From an uncultured Thermomicrobia bacterium (GTDB lineage: Bacteria > Chloroflexota > Chloroflexia > Thermomicrobiales > JALYUS01), in NCBI GenBank assembly GCA_937968015.1, contig CALBSO010000106.1, positions 1 to 34,138 of the forward strand: a stretch of DNA of 34,138 nucleotides, read 5' to 3'. The translations under genes and the position numbers were made by a program. The notes beneath the pieces were generated by a model. That model saw only the letters and a list, made by a program, of their open reading frames with translations, had not been told where the DNA came from and made no database searches. Positions 1 through 8,631 of this stretch are shown one piece after another. Position 1 is the stretch's first letter. The number at the start of each line of letters is the position of its first letter.

Positions 1-34
1 CCGTCCGCGCAAGGCGTACACCAAGCGTGCGAAC

Positions 35-508
35 TTACCAGCACCTACTTAGATCATAACCGTGCCATTTCCGCCGCATCATCGCCTCCTGCCCAGCGTC
101 GGGCATGATGACGCCGAGCCTCCCGGTCGGCTGGATTGCGCGCATGAACCCGTCCAGCACGCGGTCCGGCTCAATCAGCGGAACCATCGCGTGGAGGCCC
201 TCGAAATGACCCGTGCAGAGCACGACGACGACCTCTGCGCCGTCCGCGACGATATGGTCTATTGCATGTTGGAGGAGCGGCGTTACACACTCTTTCCCGA
301 CACGAACTTCATCGGCATCGAAGAGCGTGACGAGGGGAATGTCGCCCTCGTTCGGATACAGGTAAGCAACGTCATCAGCGTCCAGGCCATCCAACGCGCC
401 CGCTTCGATGATCCGCACTGCGGGACCGAGAATAGACTCATACGTCCGCCGAATGTCAGGGCGCGGACTCTGACCGATTGTGACGAGCCCCACCGTTGTT
501 TCTGACAT
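35..508 (-). CDS. AroM family protein, short (probably truncated)
   Basis: The 157-residue product begins with the AroM-type pattern: GLVTIGQSPRPDI at residues 7-19, an EAGALDGL segment near 36-43, and VVVLCTGHFEGL near 94-105. AroM proteins have no firmly established reaction; the E. coli gene lies beside aroL and belongs to the TyrR regulon. The start ATG at 508 is preceded by AAAGGAG at good spacing. Family members are usually about 220 residues, and this one stops right after the RRKW segment, losing the whole C-terminal half. Only 34 bases of window remain beyond the stop, and neither other frame there shows a recognisable AroM continuation. It may be a pseudogene, a frameshift, or a genuinely short form. 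It diverges from trpS across a 106-bp gap. Family assignment is fairly sure; intactness is not. Confidence 0.68.
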   Translation of the reverse strand: MSETTVGLVTIGQSPRPDIRRTYESILGPAVRIIEAGALDGLDADDVAYLYPNEGDIPLVTLFDADEVRVGKECVTPLLQHAIDHIVADGAEVVVVLCTGHFEGLHAMVPLIEPDRVLDGFMRAIQPTGRLGVIMPDAGQEAMMRRKWHGYDLSRCW

Positions 509-551
509 CGCCCACCACTCCTTTCAATCCGCCTGCATGATACATGATTTC

Positions 552-580
552 TCTTCCTCAGAAGGGTGCCGTGGTACACT
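552..580 (+). promoter_or_regulatory. Possible trpS promoter
   Basis: A TACACT hexamer at 575-580 matches the -10 boxes of two better promoters in this window (upstream of the penicillin-binding protein and of nuoA). The -35 position (552-557, TCTTCC) is poor. Initiation near 587 would give a leader of about 28 bases with GAGGAGGA before the trpS start. No T-box or tryptophan leader structure fits in so short a leader. Confidence 0.3.
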
Positions 581-614
581 CCGACTGGTATAGGCAAACG
601 ACGAGGAGGATTGG

Positions 615-1649
615 GTGGACAGCGAGCAAACTTCCTCAGTGGCGCCGGACGACGGAGACGCGCCGATCCGCGTCTTTAGCGGCGCACGGCCGACCGGGCG
701 CCAGCATATCGGTAACTATCTTGGCGCCATCCAAAACTACGTCGCGTTGCAGGACGAGGCGGAATGCTTTTACTGCATTGTGGATTATCACGCGCTGACG
801 ACCCTGGAACAAACCGAGCGCATCGCCCGCAATACGCGTGATATGGTGCTCGATTGGCTGGCGGCGGGGATTGATCCGGGCCGCTCACTAATTTTCGCGC
901 AGTCGGACGTGCCGCAAATTACGGAACTGCACATGCTCCTCTCGATGATCGTGCCGCTGTCGTGGCTGACGCGCGCGCCCGCTTTTCGGGAGCAATCCGA
1001 GGAGCATCCGGACAACATCAACTACGGCCTCCTCGGCTATCCCGTGCTGATGGCAGGCGACATTCTGCTCTACAAAGCGACGACGGTGCCGGTCGGCGAG
1101 GATCAACTGCCGCATCTGGAGTTGGCGCGGGAGATCGCGCGGCGGTTCAATCATCGCTTTGGTGAGACATTCCCCGTTCCGCAAGCGCGGCTGACGTCGT
1201 TTCCGCGCGTGATGGGCATTGACGGCACGCACAAGATGTCGAAGTCGCTGGACAACCATATCGAACTTGCCGACACACCCGATGATCTGCGTACGCGCGT
1301 GCTCAGCATGGTCACCGATCCTCAGCGCCGCTATCGGACGGACCCTGGCCGCCCGGAAGTCTGCAACGTCTACACGTTGCACACCTATTACTCCACAGCG
1401 GAGGAGCAGGCGCAGGTCTATCACCGCTGCACCAATGCGCTCCAGGGCTGCGTCGAGTGCAAGGAATGGTTGTCCCGCAATCTGGACAGCGCGCTTGCAC
1501 CATTTCGTGCGCGGCGGGCGGAATTCGCTGCCGATGCGGAGCGTGTCGAACAGATCCTCGGCGACGGCGCCGCGCGGGCACGCTTGGTTGCGACGGAGAC
1601 GCTGAGGGAAGTACGTGAGCGCGTCGGTCTCCGCTCGTCACCCCGTTGA
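615..1649 (+). CDS. trpS: Tryptophanyl-tRNA synthetase
   Basis: This cytoplasmic class I aminoacyl-tRNA synthetase charges tRNA-Trp with tryptophan using ATP. The 344-residue length is normal for the family. The HIGH-type motif reads TGRQHIGNY at residues 27-35, and the KMSKS loop is exact at 207-211. The tryptophan-pocket region is recognisable in GYPVLMAGDILLY (141-153) and the following VGEDQ. The C-terminal anticodon-binding part contains the usual VCNVYTLH segment. The GTG start at 615 is supported by GAGGAGGA about six bases upstream. It starts with a short acidic extension of about 17 residues before the Rossmann strand. It stands alone, divergent from the AroM gene and convergent with panE 30 bases downstream. 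Confidence 0.97.
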   Translation: MDSEQTSSVAPDDGDAPIRVFSGARPTGRQHIGNYLGAIQNYVALQDEAECFYCIVDYHALTTLEQTERIARNTRDMVLDWLAAGIDPGRSLIFAQSDVPQITELHMLLSMIVPLSWLTRAPAFREQSEEHPDNINYGLLGYPVLMAGDILLYKATTVPVGEDQLPHLELAREIARRFNHRFGETFPVPQARLTSFPRVMGIDGTHKMSKSLDNHIELADTPDDLRTRVLSMVTDPQRRYRTDPGRPEVCNVYTLHTYYSTAEEQAQVYHRCTNALQGCVECKEWLSRNLDSALAPFRARRAEFAADAERVEQILGDGAARARLVATETLREVRERVGLRSSPR

Positions 1650-1679
1650 ATTACCCCGCATTTCCGCGGTAGCAACGCG

Positions 1680-2606
1680 TTACACCTTTAGCGGTTTCGT
1701 ACGCTGACGGACGAGCGTGGTCACAACCCGATTTGCCGTGACGTCAATGCCGTGACGCTCGCCGAGGCGGACGATTTCGCCGTTGATCGCATCTATCTCG
1801 GTGCGCCGGCCAGCGAGGACATCCTCAAGCATGGACGAGTGGTCAGTGCGGGTTGCCTCCGCGACGGCCCGCACAAAATCCACGGGATCGCGGGGCGGAG
1901 CCGGCATGCCCTCGGCCCGCATGACGCTTGCCGCCTCGCCGACGAGCCGCCGGACGACGGTCGTCATGTCGGGATCGGCGAAGAGTTCCCCGTTCGTCAA
2001 ATTCGCTAAGGCGGTGAGTGCATTGATACCGACGTTGACGAGCAATTTTTGCCAGACGTGCTCGAATACATGGCGCGTCGTCCGCGTCGGGATACCGGCC
2101 TCGGAAAAAGCGGAGGCGACGGCTTCGAGTTCGGCGGGTCGTTGCCCATCCGGCAGGCCGATAATCGTCGGCCCGCGCGACCGATGGCGCACCACATTCG
2201 GCCCAAGTGATGTCGCGGCCTGCGCCGTGACGCCGAGCGCGATTTGCACGCGTCTTCCAAGCGCTCGGGCGATCGCTTCGTCGTTTCCAATACCGTTTTG
2301 GAGCGTCAGGATCATGGCCCGCGCCGGGATGCGCCCCGCGAATGGTCTCAGCGCGGCGGCCGTGAACGGCGTTTTGACCAATAGCACGAAGAGATCGGCG
2401 GCCAGCGCGTTACCGGCATCAGTCGTCGCTGGCACACGGACGGCGAAACGCGCCCCGTCCGGTTCTTCGATGGTCAGGTCACGTTTACGTAACGCCGCGA
2501 CATGTTCGGATCGGACATCCACGAGCGTGACCGCGTTGCCCGCGCGTTGGAGAAGCGCCCCAAACAGGCTTCCCATCGCGCCCGCACCGATCACCGTCAC
2601 TTGCAT
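1680..2606 (-). CDS. panE: Ketopantoate reductase family (2-dehydropantoate 2-reductase)
   Basis: The 308-residue protein matches ApbA/PanE enzymes, which reduce 2-dehydropantoate to pantoate with NADPH in pantothenate and coenzyme A synthesis. The N-terminal Rossmann motif GAGAMG lies at residues 7-12, and the QNGIGN segment at 103-108. The likely catalytic lysine is K187 in WQKLLVN. The C-terminal helical domain has the MLEDV...TEID.INGEIV signature, with the family glutamate at about E270. I chose the ATG at 2606 over a GTG six codons upstream because GGGGAG lies about ten bases before it and the Rossmann strand starts at once. No other pantothenate gene is nearby, and the family includes paralogues with other 2-oxoacid substrates, so the exact substrate is inferred. 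Confidence 0.88.
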   Translation of the reverse strand: MQVTVIGAGAMGSLFGALLQRAGNAVTLVDVRSEHVAALRKRDLTIEEPDGARFAVRVPATTDAGNALAADLFVLLVKTPFTAAALRPFAGRIPARAMILTLQNGIGNDEAIARALGRRVQIALGVTAQAATSLGPNVVRHRSRGPTIIGLPDGQRPAELEAVASAFSEAGIPTRTTRHVFEHVWQKLLVNVGINALTALANLTNGELFADPDMTTVVRRLVGEAASVMRAEGMPAPPRDPVDFVRAVAEATRTDHSSMLEDVLAGRRTEIDAINGEIVRLGERHGIDVTANRVVTTLVRQRTKPLKV

Positions 2607-2661
2607 GCGGCGGCAACTCCCCACGATGGCGAGGCAAGCGGCCCTCGGGTCGGAGTACTCG

Positions 2662-4899
2662 TCACTTGGGCATCGCTTCGTACTTCGTGTAGATCGCTCG
2701 GGTAATCGGTGCGGCGTTTGAACTGCCTTCGCCGCCGGCCTCGATCATCACCACACCGGCAATCTGTGGATTCTGCGCGGGGAAGTATGAGGCGAACCAC
2801 GAATGAGGATCTTTCGCCTGCTCTGCCGTTCCGGTTTTCCCCGCGACGGGCGGGCTGAAACCGACGAACACGCTGGTTGCCGTGCCGGTTGCCGTTGTTG
2901 TTACCTGTAGCAACGCTTGCTGCATCACCGCGAGATTGGCCGGTGAGGTCGGGATTTTTCCTTTCTCAACGGGTGGATAATCCTTTATTACCGAGCCGTC
3001 CACGCCGAGGATCCGAGAGACGAGCCGGGGTTGCCAGATCGTGCCGCCATTGGCAATGCTGTTGTAGATGTTCGCCATCTGCAACGGCGTCACGAGCAAA
3101 TACCCCTGGCCGATCGAGAGGTTAATGGCGTCGCCCGTTGACCACCCATCGTGCTGGGTCTCGCGCTTCCATTTCGGATCCGGAACGACGCCGGGAGATT
3201 CCGGCACCCCTTGAATGCCGGTCAACTGGCCGAGGCCAAATTGGCGGGCATAGGTCGGGAGAATATTGGGGTCGGTATCGTCTAGTTTCTTACCGACGGT
3301 GTAGAAGACAACATCGCAGGACTGGACGAGACCTTCCTTGTAGGTGACGGTGTGGCGCGTCGGGTTCCAGTCCTTGTAGACGTTGCTGCCAAGATCGAAT
3401 GATCCGCCGCAGGGCAACGTCTGATCGGCCGTAAAGCCGCCCCGTTCGAAACCGGCGGTCATCGTGACCACCTTAAAGATGGAACCGGAAGGATAGGTCG
3501 CCTGCGTCGCGCGGAAAAGTTGCGGGCGCTGCTGTTCGTCCTGCAGGTATGCCAACTCATCTTTCGTTGGCCCAAGAATGAAGATGTTGGGATCAAATGA
3601 CGGGTGACTCGCCATGGCGAGCACATTGCCGGTTCCCGGTTCGAGCATCACGACACTGCCGACTTTGTTACCGAGGGCATCCTCAGCAGCCTTTTGGATG
3701 TCAATATCAATCGTCGTCGCCACATCCAGCGATTCCGTCTTTGCGCGCGAGGCAATTGTCGAGCGGATTGCGCCGGTGTCGGGGTCACGGACCGCAATCT
3801 TGCCGCCGCGCGTCCCCGCCAGCAATTCCTCGGCCCAGGCCTCGATACCTGATTGGCCGATCATGTCCCCCGAACGGTATCCCTTGGGCGCGAGCGTCTT
3901 CAACTGTTCGGGCGAGATCTGCCCGAGATAGCCAATCGCGTGGGCAGCCAATGTACCGTATGGATAGGTTCGCGCCTCCTGGGAATGCACCTCGACGCCG
4001 GGAATCGCATTCAATTGCGCGACGATGTCATCAGGTGTGCTGTTGGGGATGTTCCTGACTGGCATGAACCACGTCGGTTGTCCGCTCTGATACGCTTTCT
4101 TTATCGAGGCCTGATCCACCTTCAGAATCGCACTCAGCCGACTGAGCAAATCGGGTTCGTTCGCGATCTTGCCTGGAACAACACCGACCTGTTTGATCAG
4201 CCCTTCAACGGCGAGTGGCCGCCCCTTGCGGTCGAGAATCCGACCGCGGACCGGGTCATCGGGGTAGAAATGCACTTGGCCATTGCCGTCCAACTCGCGA
4301 AAAATGAGCGACGGCGTCCATTCGACCCGCCAGTACGGCCCCTCGTGGGTGAGGGGGATGACGTTTTCCTGCGTAAAATTGCCGACCACCGATGACGTAA
4401 ATGCCACCTTGATCCGGAACTGCGATGTGCCGGGTTCCTGACCAATTATCTGCACTTGTAGGGCGGAAATACCTGACTCCGCGAGGATGTTTTCGTATCG
4501 TTGCTGGAATGCGTCCTGTGCGATCGCGGCTTGCGCGCGCGTCGAGATGATGCGATACATCGTCTGGTAGTCGGAGGCGTTCCAGGCCTGAACGTAGGTG
4601 TCGGCTGCGGACTGGGGATCGCTCAGGGTATTCGGCCCTGTCGGTATTGTCCCGTTTGCCGCGACGGGAATCGCACTACTCGCCGCTGGCGTACCCGGGG
4701 CGCTTGCACCGCCCGTTGCCGCACTGGCGGACGTGATCGTCGTTTTGATGGTCTGCACTGATCCGCCAGCGTTCCGTCCATGAATTGTCCACGCGAGCCA
4801 ACTACCGCTGGCAAGAAGAGCGATGACGAGCAGGACGACGAGAAACTTCGGCCACAGCGGCGGGCGGGTCCGTGAAGAATAGGGAGAGTAATACCGCAC
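2662..4899 (-). CDS. Class B penicillin-binding protein with NTF2-like N-terminal domain
   Basis: This peptidoglycan DD-transpeptidase is anchored in the cytoplasmic membrane with its catalytic part outside. A basic Tyr/Ser-rich cytoplasmic tail is followed by one membrane helix (residues about 15-35), a low-complexity Ser/Ala/Gly/Thr linker, and an NTF2-like domain as in MecA/PBP2a (about 95-210). Next come the class B dimerisation region, opening with PVRGRILDRKG, and the transpeptidase domain. Catalytic motifs are SIFK (S473, K476), SCD at 527-529 in place of the commoner SxN, and KTG at about 688-690. The GTG start at 4899 (745 residues) was chosen over an ATG 37 codons upstream because AGGAG sits six bases before it, and because the promoter -10 box at 4973-4978 puts the upstream ATG before the likely transcript start. 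It could serve in elongation or division; no rod or division genes adjoin it. Confidence 0.92.
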   Translation of the reverse strand: MRYYSPYSSRTRPPLWPKFLVVLLVIALLASGSWLAWTIHGRNAGGSVQTIKTTITSASAATGGASAPGTPAASSAIPVAANGTIPTGPNTLSDPQSAADTYVQAWNASDYQTMYRIISTRAQAAIAQDAFQQRYENILAESGISALQVQIIGQEPGTSQFRIKVAFTSSVVGNFTQENVIPLTHEGPYWRVEWTPSLIFRELDGNGQVHFYPDDPVRGRILDRKGRPLAVEGLIKQVGVVPGKIANEPDLLSRLSAILKVDQASIKKAYQSGQPTWFMPVRNIPNSTPDDIVAQLNAIPGVEVHSQEARTYPYGTLAAHAIGYLGQISPEQLKTLAPKGYRSGDMIGQSGIEAWAEELLAGTRGGKIAVRDPDTGAIRSTIASRAKTESLDVATTIDIDIQKAAEDALGNKVGSVVMLEPGTGNVLAMASHPSFDPNIFILGPTKDELAYLQDEQQRPQLFRATQATYPSGSIFKVVTMTAGFERGGFTADQTLPCGGSFDLGSNVYKDWNPTRHTVTYKEGLVQSCDVVFYTVGKKLDDTDPNILPTYARQFGLGQLTGIQGVPESPGVVPDPKWKRETQHDGWSTGDAINLSIGQGYLLVTPLQMANIYNSIANGGTIWQPRLVSRILGVDGSVIKDYPPVEKGKIPTSPANLAVMQQALLQVTTTATGTATSVFVGFSPPVAGKTGTAEQAKDPHSWFASYFPAQNPQIAGVVMIEAGGEGSSNAAPITRAIYTKYEAMPK

Positions 4900-4972
4900 G
4901 TCAGTCTCCTTGCCACCGAAGGCGTAGACGGATATTCGTACGGACGCCGCACATGCCGTAGAATTATTGTAA

Positions 4973-5001
4973 AGTGTACAAACGGTTGCGTCGCGGGTCA
5001 A
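4973..5001 (-). promoter_or_regulatory. Promoter of the penicillin-binding protein gene
   Basis: On the minus strand TTGACC (4996-5001) and TACACT (4973-4978) are separated by exactly 17 bases, a good housekeeping sigma-factor promoter. Transcription would start near 4966, giving a leader of about 67 bases to the GTG at 4899. Confidence 0.7.
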
Positions 5002-5085
5002 GGGGAACACCGCGATTCGGTTTCACGCGGTCACGGCGAGAAAATTGTGCTATTGTTTGCGTGTACACGGATTTCCGGAGGCGGA

Positions 5086-6231
5086 ATGGTATCAGGGCGC
5101 CACGACAAAGCAAGTGAACAACCGAACCTTGCGAAACCGGCTCGGCCGGCGTGCCTCCTCATCGCCTCGACCAGTCCCCTCAGTGGTAAGAGTGCGTTCG
5201 CCGTCGGCATCGGGCGCGCGTTGCAGGGGCAGGGGTACGCTGTTGGATACTGCCAGCCATTCTTGCTCGCCCATGACTACGACCAACTGGCGCCCGACCA
5301 CGTCGGGTTCATTCGCGAAGCGCTGCGCCTGCGCGGTGAGACGGATGACGGCATCGCGCCGATTCATTTGTCTGCCTCGGACCTCGCTGAGGCGCTCCGC
5401 GATGCGCGGGTCGCTTCCCACGATTTTCAACAGAAGGTCATTCACGCGTTCGGGGTGCTCGCGTGCGACAAGGATGTCATGCTCATCGAGGGGCCGGACA
5501 CGCGGGACGAAGGGAGCGTACTTGGCCTCACCGCCACGGACCAGGCAACGTTGCTCGATGCCCAGGTCCTGCTCGTCGTGCGCGGGCACGAGTCGGCGCT
5601 GCTCGATCGGGTCGTGGCGTTCCAGCGGGAACTCGGTGAGCGACTTCTTGGGGTGGTGCTCAATGTAATTCCGCGGGGAAGCCTGTCATACACGACAACG
5701 ACGCTCGTGCCCGCGCTGGAACGCCTGGGCGTTGTCGTGCTCGGTGTCTTGCCGGAAGATCGCACGCTTCGTTCCGTCAGCGTCGGCCAGGTGAGCAGTT
5801 ACCTTGATGGCAGGCTGCTCTGCGCGGAAGATCAGGCGGACGCGTTGATCGAGCATGTCGTCGTTGGCGCCATGTCGGTGGAGACCGCGATTGATCACCT
5901 CAAACGTCGCGAGCGGACGGCGCTTGTCACCGGTGGCGACCGCACCGACCTCCTCACCGCCGCGCTCGCTACCGCCGAGGTCGTGGATACGACGGCTGCC
6001 TTCATCCTCACAGGCGATTTGTACCCGTCGCCGCGCGTCCTTTCCGCGGCAGCCACGAAGGGCATCCCCATCGTGCTCGTCCGTCATGACACGCGCACCT
6101 CGACCGACCTGCTTGACAAGGTCTTTGGCCGGGTACGGTTCGCGCAAGTGCGGAAGATTGAATGCTTTCGCGCGACACTCACCGAACGGTTCGATTTTGT
6201 CCGCCTGGCGCGCTCGCTCGGTCTCGATTAG
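5086..6231 (+). CDS. BioD-like P-loop/DRTGG domain protein (phosphotransacetylase N-terminal-like)
   Basis: The 381-residue cytoplasmic protein has two parts. The first is a dethiobiotin-synthetase-like P-loop domain with a Walker-A-like loop STSPLSGKS, an IEGPDT segment, and the long VVLNVIPRG strand. The second is a DRTGG domain, seen in VTGGDRTDL followed by FILTGDLYPSP and IPIVLVRHDT. Known relatives are the N-terminal regulatory halves of long phosphate acetyltransferases (COG0857) and stand-alone versions of them. No phosphate-acetyltransferase catalytic domain is present, so it is not expected to make acetyl phosphate itself; a ligand-sensing or regulatory role is inference. The ATG at 5086 follows GGAGG by four bases and is preferred over an ATG 13 codons upstream without a ribosome-binding site. 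It diverges from the penicillin-binding protein gene. Confidence 0.8.
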   Translation: MVSGRHDKASEQPNLAKPARPACLLIASTSPLSGKSAFAVGIGRALQGQGYAVGYCQPFLLAHDYDQLAPDHVGFIREALRLRGETDDGIAPIHLSASDLAEALRDARVASHDFQQKVIHAFGVLACDKDVMLIEGPDTRDEGSVLGLTATDQATLLDAQVLLVVRGHESALLDRVVAFQRELGERLLGVVLNVIPRGSLSYTTTTLVPALERLGVVVLGVLPEDRTLRSVSVGQVSSYLDGRLLCAEDQADALIEHVVVGAMSVETAIDHLKRRERTALVTGGDRTDLLTAALATAEVVDTTAAFILTGDLYPSPRVLSAAATKGIPIVLVRHDTRTSTDLLDKVFGRVRFAQVRKIECFRATLTERFDFVRLARSLGLD

Positions 6232-6326
6232 TGACCTTTCGCCCGCGAAATCGGGGCAGTGAGGCGGCGCATCGTTGGTGGCGCAGGCGCCAGCCCGATG
6301 AACAGTGCTATTCTCAGAATGGTGAT

Positions 6327-6872
6327 TTACGTGATCCAGCCACGCCGACGGAGGACTTCGCTTCCCAGTAAACCGAGTAGCACACTCTTCGTGTCCGCGT
6401 GATACTCGAACCGGTTCCGCTCGAAATATTGAACGAGATAGGTCATGCCGTCCGTCGCGCTCTTCTCCTCAAATGGTTCACACAGTGGGAATCCATAGAG
6501 TGGCAGGCCCCCGTGCGTATCCCAATATGCCTTGAATGCGCCGCTGAGCGTGTGGCCAACCTCCGGGAAGAAGCGCTTGTCCGGTGTGTCATCCACACGC
6601 GCGACGGTCGTGAATGCCTTGTCACTGTTTCTACTCTGAGTGACCGTGACGCCGAGACGTCCTAACTCGACCGCATACGGTGTCCCAGCCTTATCGGGAT
6701 GCACTTCGAATCGTGCGCGCTCGAAGTATTGGACCGTGTAGGTCTTCTTATCATCGGGATTGATATCACTAAAGGCTTCCGTGATTGGATAGCCGAATTG
6801 GATGAGGCCGCCATTGGCGTTCCAATACGCGAGGAAGTTGGGGCCGACATTGTGCTTCGTTTCGCCAAAGAA
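6327..6872 (-). repeat. Two tandem protein repeats at the amidase C-terminus
   Basis: The two copies start at FFGETKH (base 6872, residue 537) and FFPEVGH (base 6572, residue 637). Each continues with a YW..(N/H)GG...(F/Y)G(Y/F)P segment and a VQYFER(A/N)RFE.H segment, and ends in an LG-containing strand. The shared pattern and exact 100-residue period show an internal duplication. Repeats of this kind are common at the C-termini of secreted Chloroflexota proteins. A cell-surface attachment role is plausible but unproven. Confidence 0.85.
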
Positions 6873-8480
6873 CTTTACACCAGGGTCGGATGACGCCAAT
6901 GCCGGGTCGGAGGGGTTGGGCTGGATGCTGATTTGCACGGCGTCGTCGCTGTCGAGTGGGCCGCCACCGTCTTGCATTACCGAGATCACGAATCGGCTGC
7001 GTTGCACCGTTGACGCACGAATGCCAACAGTAATCGTCGTGGATTCGCCTGGTTGCAACGTGCGCCCGATGCCCCACCGATACGGAGGATCGCTGCTCGC
7101 CAGGAGTTCAGGCCCCATCGCGACTCGCACGCCACCTCTGACACCTGGAAAGCCGCGTTTCGCATAGGTGTCGCCCTCGTTGTACACGAATCCCGGCGGC
7201 GGTTCCTGCGCGGTGAGCGGAGCGGAGCCGGTATTCTTAATCGTGACTTGCGCGGCGAGCAACTCGCGGGTAAACAGATTCGTGGCGCCCCAGGCCACCG
7301 CACTGAGCGTCGCATCAATCTGACTACCCTGCGTCACTGTCACTTTGACGACATCAGGCGGATTTGCCGCGACGGGGTCCGTAGCCGGATCGCCCGTCCA
7401 GAGCGGCAACCCCTTCATTTCGCGCCGGAGATTGTTCATCTTTGGGTAGAAGCCATCGCCCGGGCAACTCGTATTGATGACACCCCGGTGGCCGCTAATA
7501 TTCATCACGTTATCGCGGTCAATGAAGAAACTCTTCCCGACAGGGTCAAGGTCACCTGCCTTCGCGCGGATAAGCGCGATCAGGGACGATCGTGCGGCAT
7601 CACTGATCGTGTGGTCTGAGTAGGTACCGAGGATCGCGATGCCGATGCTACCCCAGTTGTACTGCAGGGCGTGGCCACCAACGACGCGATCGCCGCCGAA
7701 CCTACCTTCATAGATCGTGCCCTGCTGGTCAATCAGGTAATTGTAGCCAATGTCTCCCCAACCCCGTGAGATCGCGTGATATTGATAGATCGCGCGCATC
7801 GTGGCACGCGGGTCGGTTTCGGGATCGCGCGTCACCGTGTGGTGGACGATGACTTTCTTGATCGCTCGATATTCCGGTGGCCAAATTTCCTTGTTCATTT
7901 TATCGAAACGCAGTTTTTCGTCGGCGGACCAACCCGCGCGTGGGACGATCGTGATGCCATTGATGGCCTCAGTGTGGTACACCGCGTTGTCCGACGTAGT
8001 AAGTGTGTTGACCGCAGTGAGCCGGAACGCACGCAGCACCGGTGGATTGGTGGCCGTCGCTCCCTGGGTCGCGGCTGAGAATTGAGCGAATCGTGCGGGG
8101 GCGCCGATGATGAGATCACCGAAGGTCGCGGTATCGCGGAGATCGCGCGCGTGGGTGTCCGCGTGAAGATGCTGCCAATCGCCCCACGTCGTACCGTCTC
8201 CACTCGTGCGCACTGCCAAATCTATCACCGTTCCCGGTGATACGATGGAGTCCCACTGCGATTCGAGGGCGTTAAATGGGAAGTCTGACTGGAGAATGGG
8301 TGACAGATACGGCGCATCGCCGAGGGGAATGTCGCGTTGATCCCAGTGTATGCTCGTCGAAAATGGCTCAGCACTGACCGCACGCGGCAACGCATACAGT
8401 GTCGAACCGGTTGCAAGAATCAACATACGGCTTCCGGCACGCAACACCGCCCGCCGGGTAATCTGCCGCTCGAACCCCAT
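6327..8480 (-). CDS. Tat-exported N-acetylmuramoyl-L-alanine amidase with Chloroflexota-type C-terminal repeats
   Basis: The product should cleave the bond between N-acetylmuramic acid and the stem peptide outside the cell. A Tat signal begins at residue 9 or so (RRAVLRAG, then a hydrophobic stretch ending ...VSAEP). The zinc amidase (PGRP/amidase_2) domain starts at GWSADE and has HHT at 213-215, SGHRG with H331, and SCPGDGF with C339, the expected His/His/Cys zinc ligands. The middle part resembles a beta-rich domain. Two C-terminal repeats with a 100-residue period follow (from residues 537 and 637). The ATG at 8480 has a GGGGGGTG ribosome-binding site and starts directly at the Tat signal; a longer reading frame begins 21 codons earlier without support. 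It has its own promoter and diverges from the SpoIIM gene. Confidence 0.9.
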   Translation of the reverse strand: MGFERQITRRAVLRAGSRMLILATGSTLYALPRAVSAEPFSTSIHWDQRDIPLGDAPYLSPILQSDFPFNALESQWDSIVSPGTVIDLAVRTSGDGTTWGDWQHLHADTHARDLRDTATFGDLIIGAPARFAQFSAATQGATATNPPVLRAFRLTAVNTLTTSDNAVYHTEAINGITIVPRAGWSADEKLRFDKMNKEIWPPEYRAIKKVIVHHTVTRDPETDPRATMRAIYQYHAISRGWGDIGYNYLIDQQGTIYEGRFGGDRVVGGHALQYNWGSIGIAILGTYSDHTISDAARSSLIALIRAKAGDLDPVGKSFFIDRDNVMNISGHRGVINTSCPGDGFYPKMNNLRREMKGLPLWTGDPATDPVAANPPDVVKVTVTQGSQIDATLSAVAWGATNLFTRELLAAQVTIKNTGSAPLTAQEPPPGFVYNEGDTYAKRGFPGVRGGVRVAMGPELLASSDPPYRWGIGRTLQPGESTTITVGIRASTVQRSRFVISVMQDGGGPLDSDDAVQISIQPNPSDPALASSDPGVKFFGETKHNVGPNFLAYWNANGGLIQFGYPITEAFSDINPDDKKTYTVQYFERARFEVHPDKAGTPYAVELGRLGVTVTQSRNSDKAFTTVARVDDTPDKRFFPEVGHTLSGAFKAYWDTHGGLPLYGFPLCEPFEEKSATDGMTYLVQYFERNRFEYHADTKSVLLGLLGSEVLRRRGWIT

Positions 8481-8541
8481 ATCACCCCCCGCCTGAAAGA
8501 GACAGACGTACAACCCTCCGGCGCCAACGCCGTACGTACAC

Positions 8542-8570
8542 ACCGTACACGAAGCGGATTATTACGTCAA
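8542..8570 (-). promoter_or_regulatory. Promoter of the amidase gene
   Basis: On the minus strand TTGACG (8565-8570) and TACGGT (8542-8547) are spaced by 17 bases. The start would fall near 8535, about 55 bases before the amidase ATG. A GTACGTAC octamer (8532-8539) covers this start point. Confidence 0.6.
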
Positions 8571-8578
8571 GTTTCTCC

Positions 8579-8607
8579 TTGCCGACATGGGTACGAACAG
8601 CTAGGAT
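8579..8607 (+). promoter_or_regulatory. Promoter of the SpoIIM gene
   Basis: TTGCCG (8579-8584) and TAGGAT (8602-8607) are 17 bases apart. Initiation near 8614 gives an 18-base leader holding the GAGGAGG ribosome-binding site. It sits back to back with the amidase promoter; the two -35 boxes are nine bases apart. Confidence 0.55.
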
Positions 8608-8631
8608 GGGTGAGAGTTGTGAGGAGGCGCC

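Noticed and set aside
541..614. T-box or tryptophan leader upstream of trpS
   Set aside because: The gap is too short and no conserved T-box sequence or attenuator hairpin was seen.
1783..2721. Long plus-strand open frame opposite panE
   Set aside because: Its translation is Arg/Ser/Pro-rich with no family resemblance, while the minus strand encodes a clear ketopantoate reductase with all motifs.
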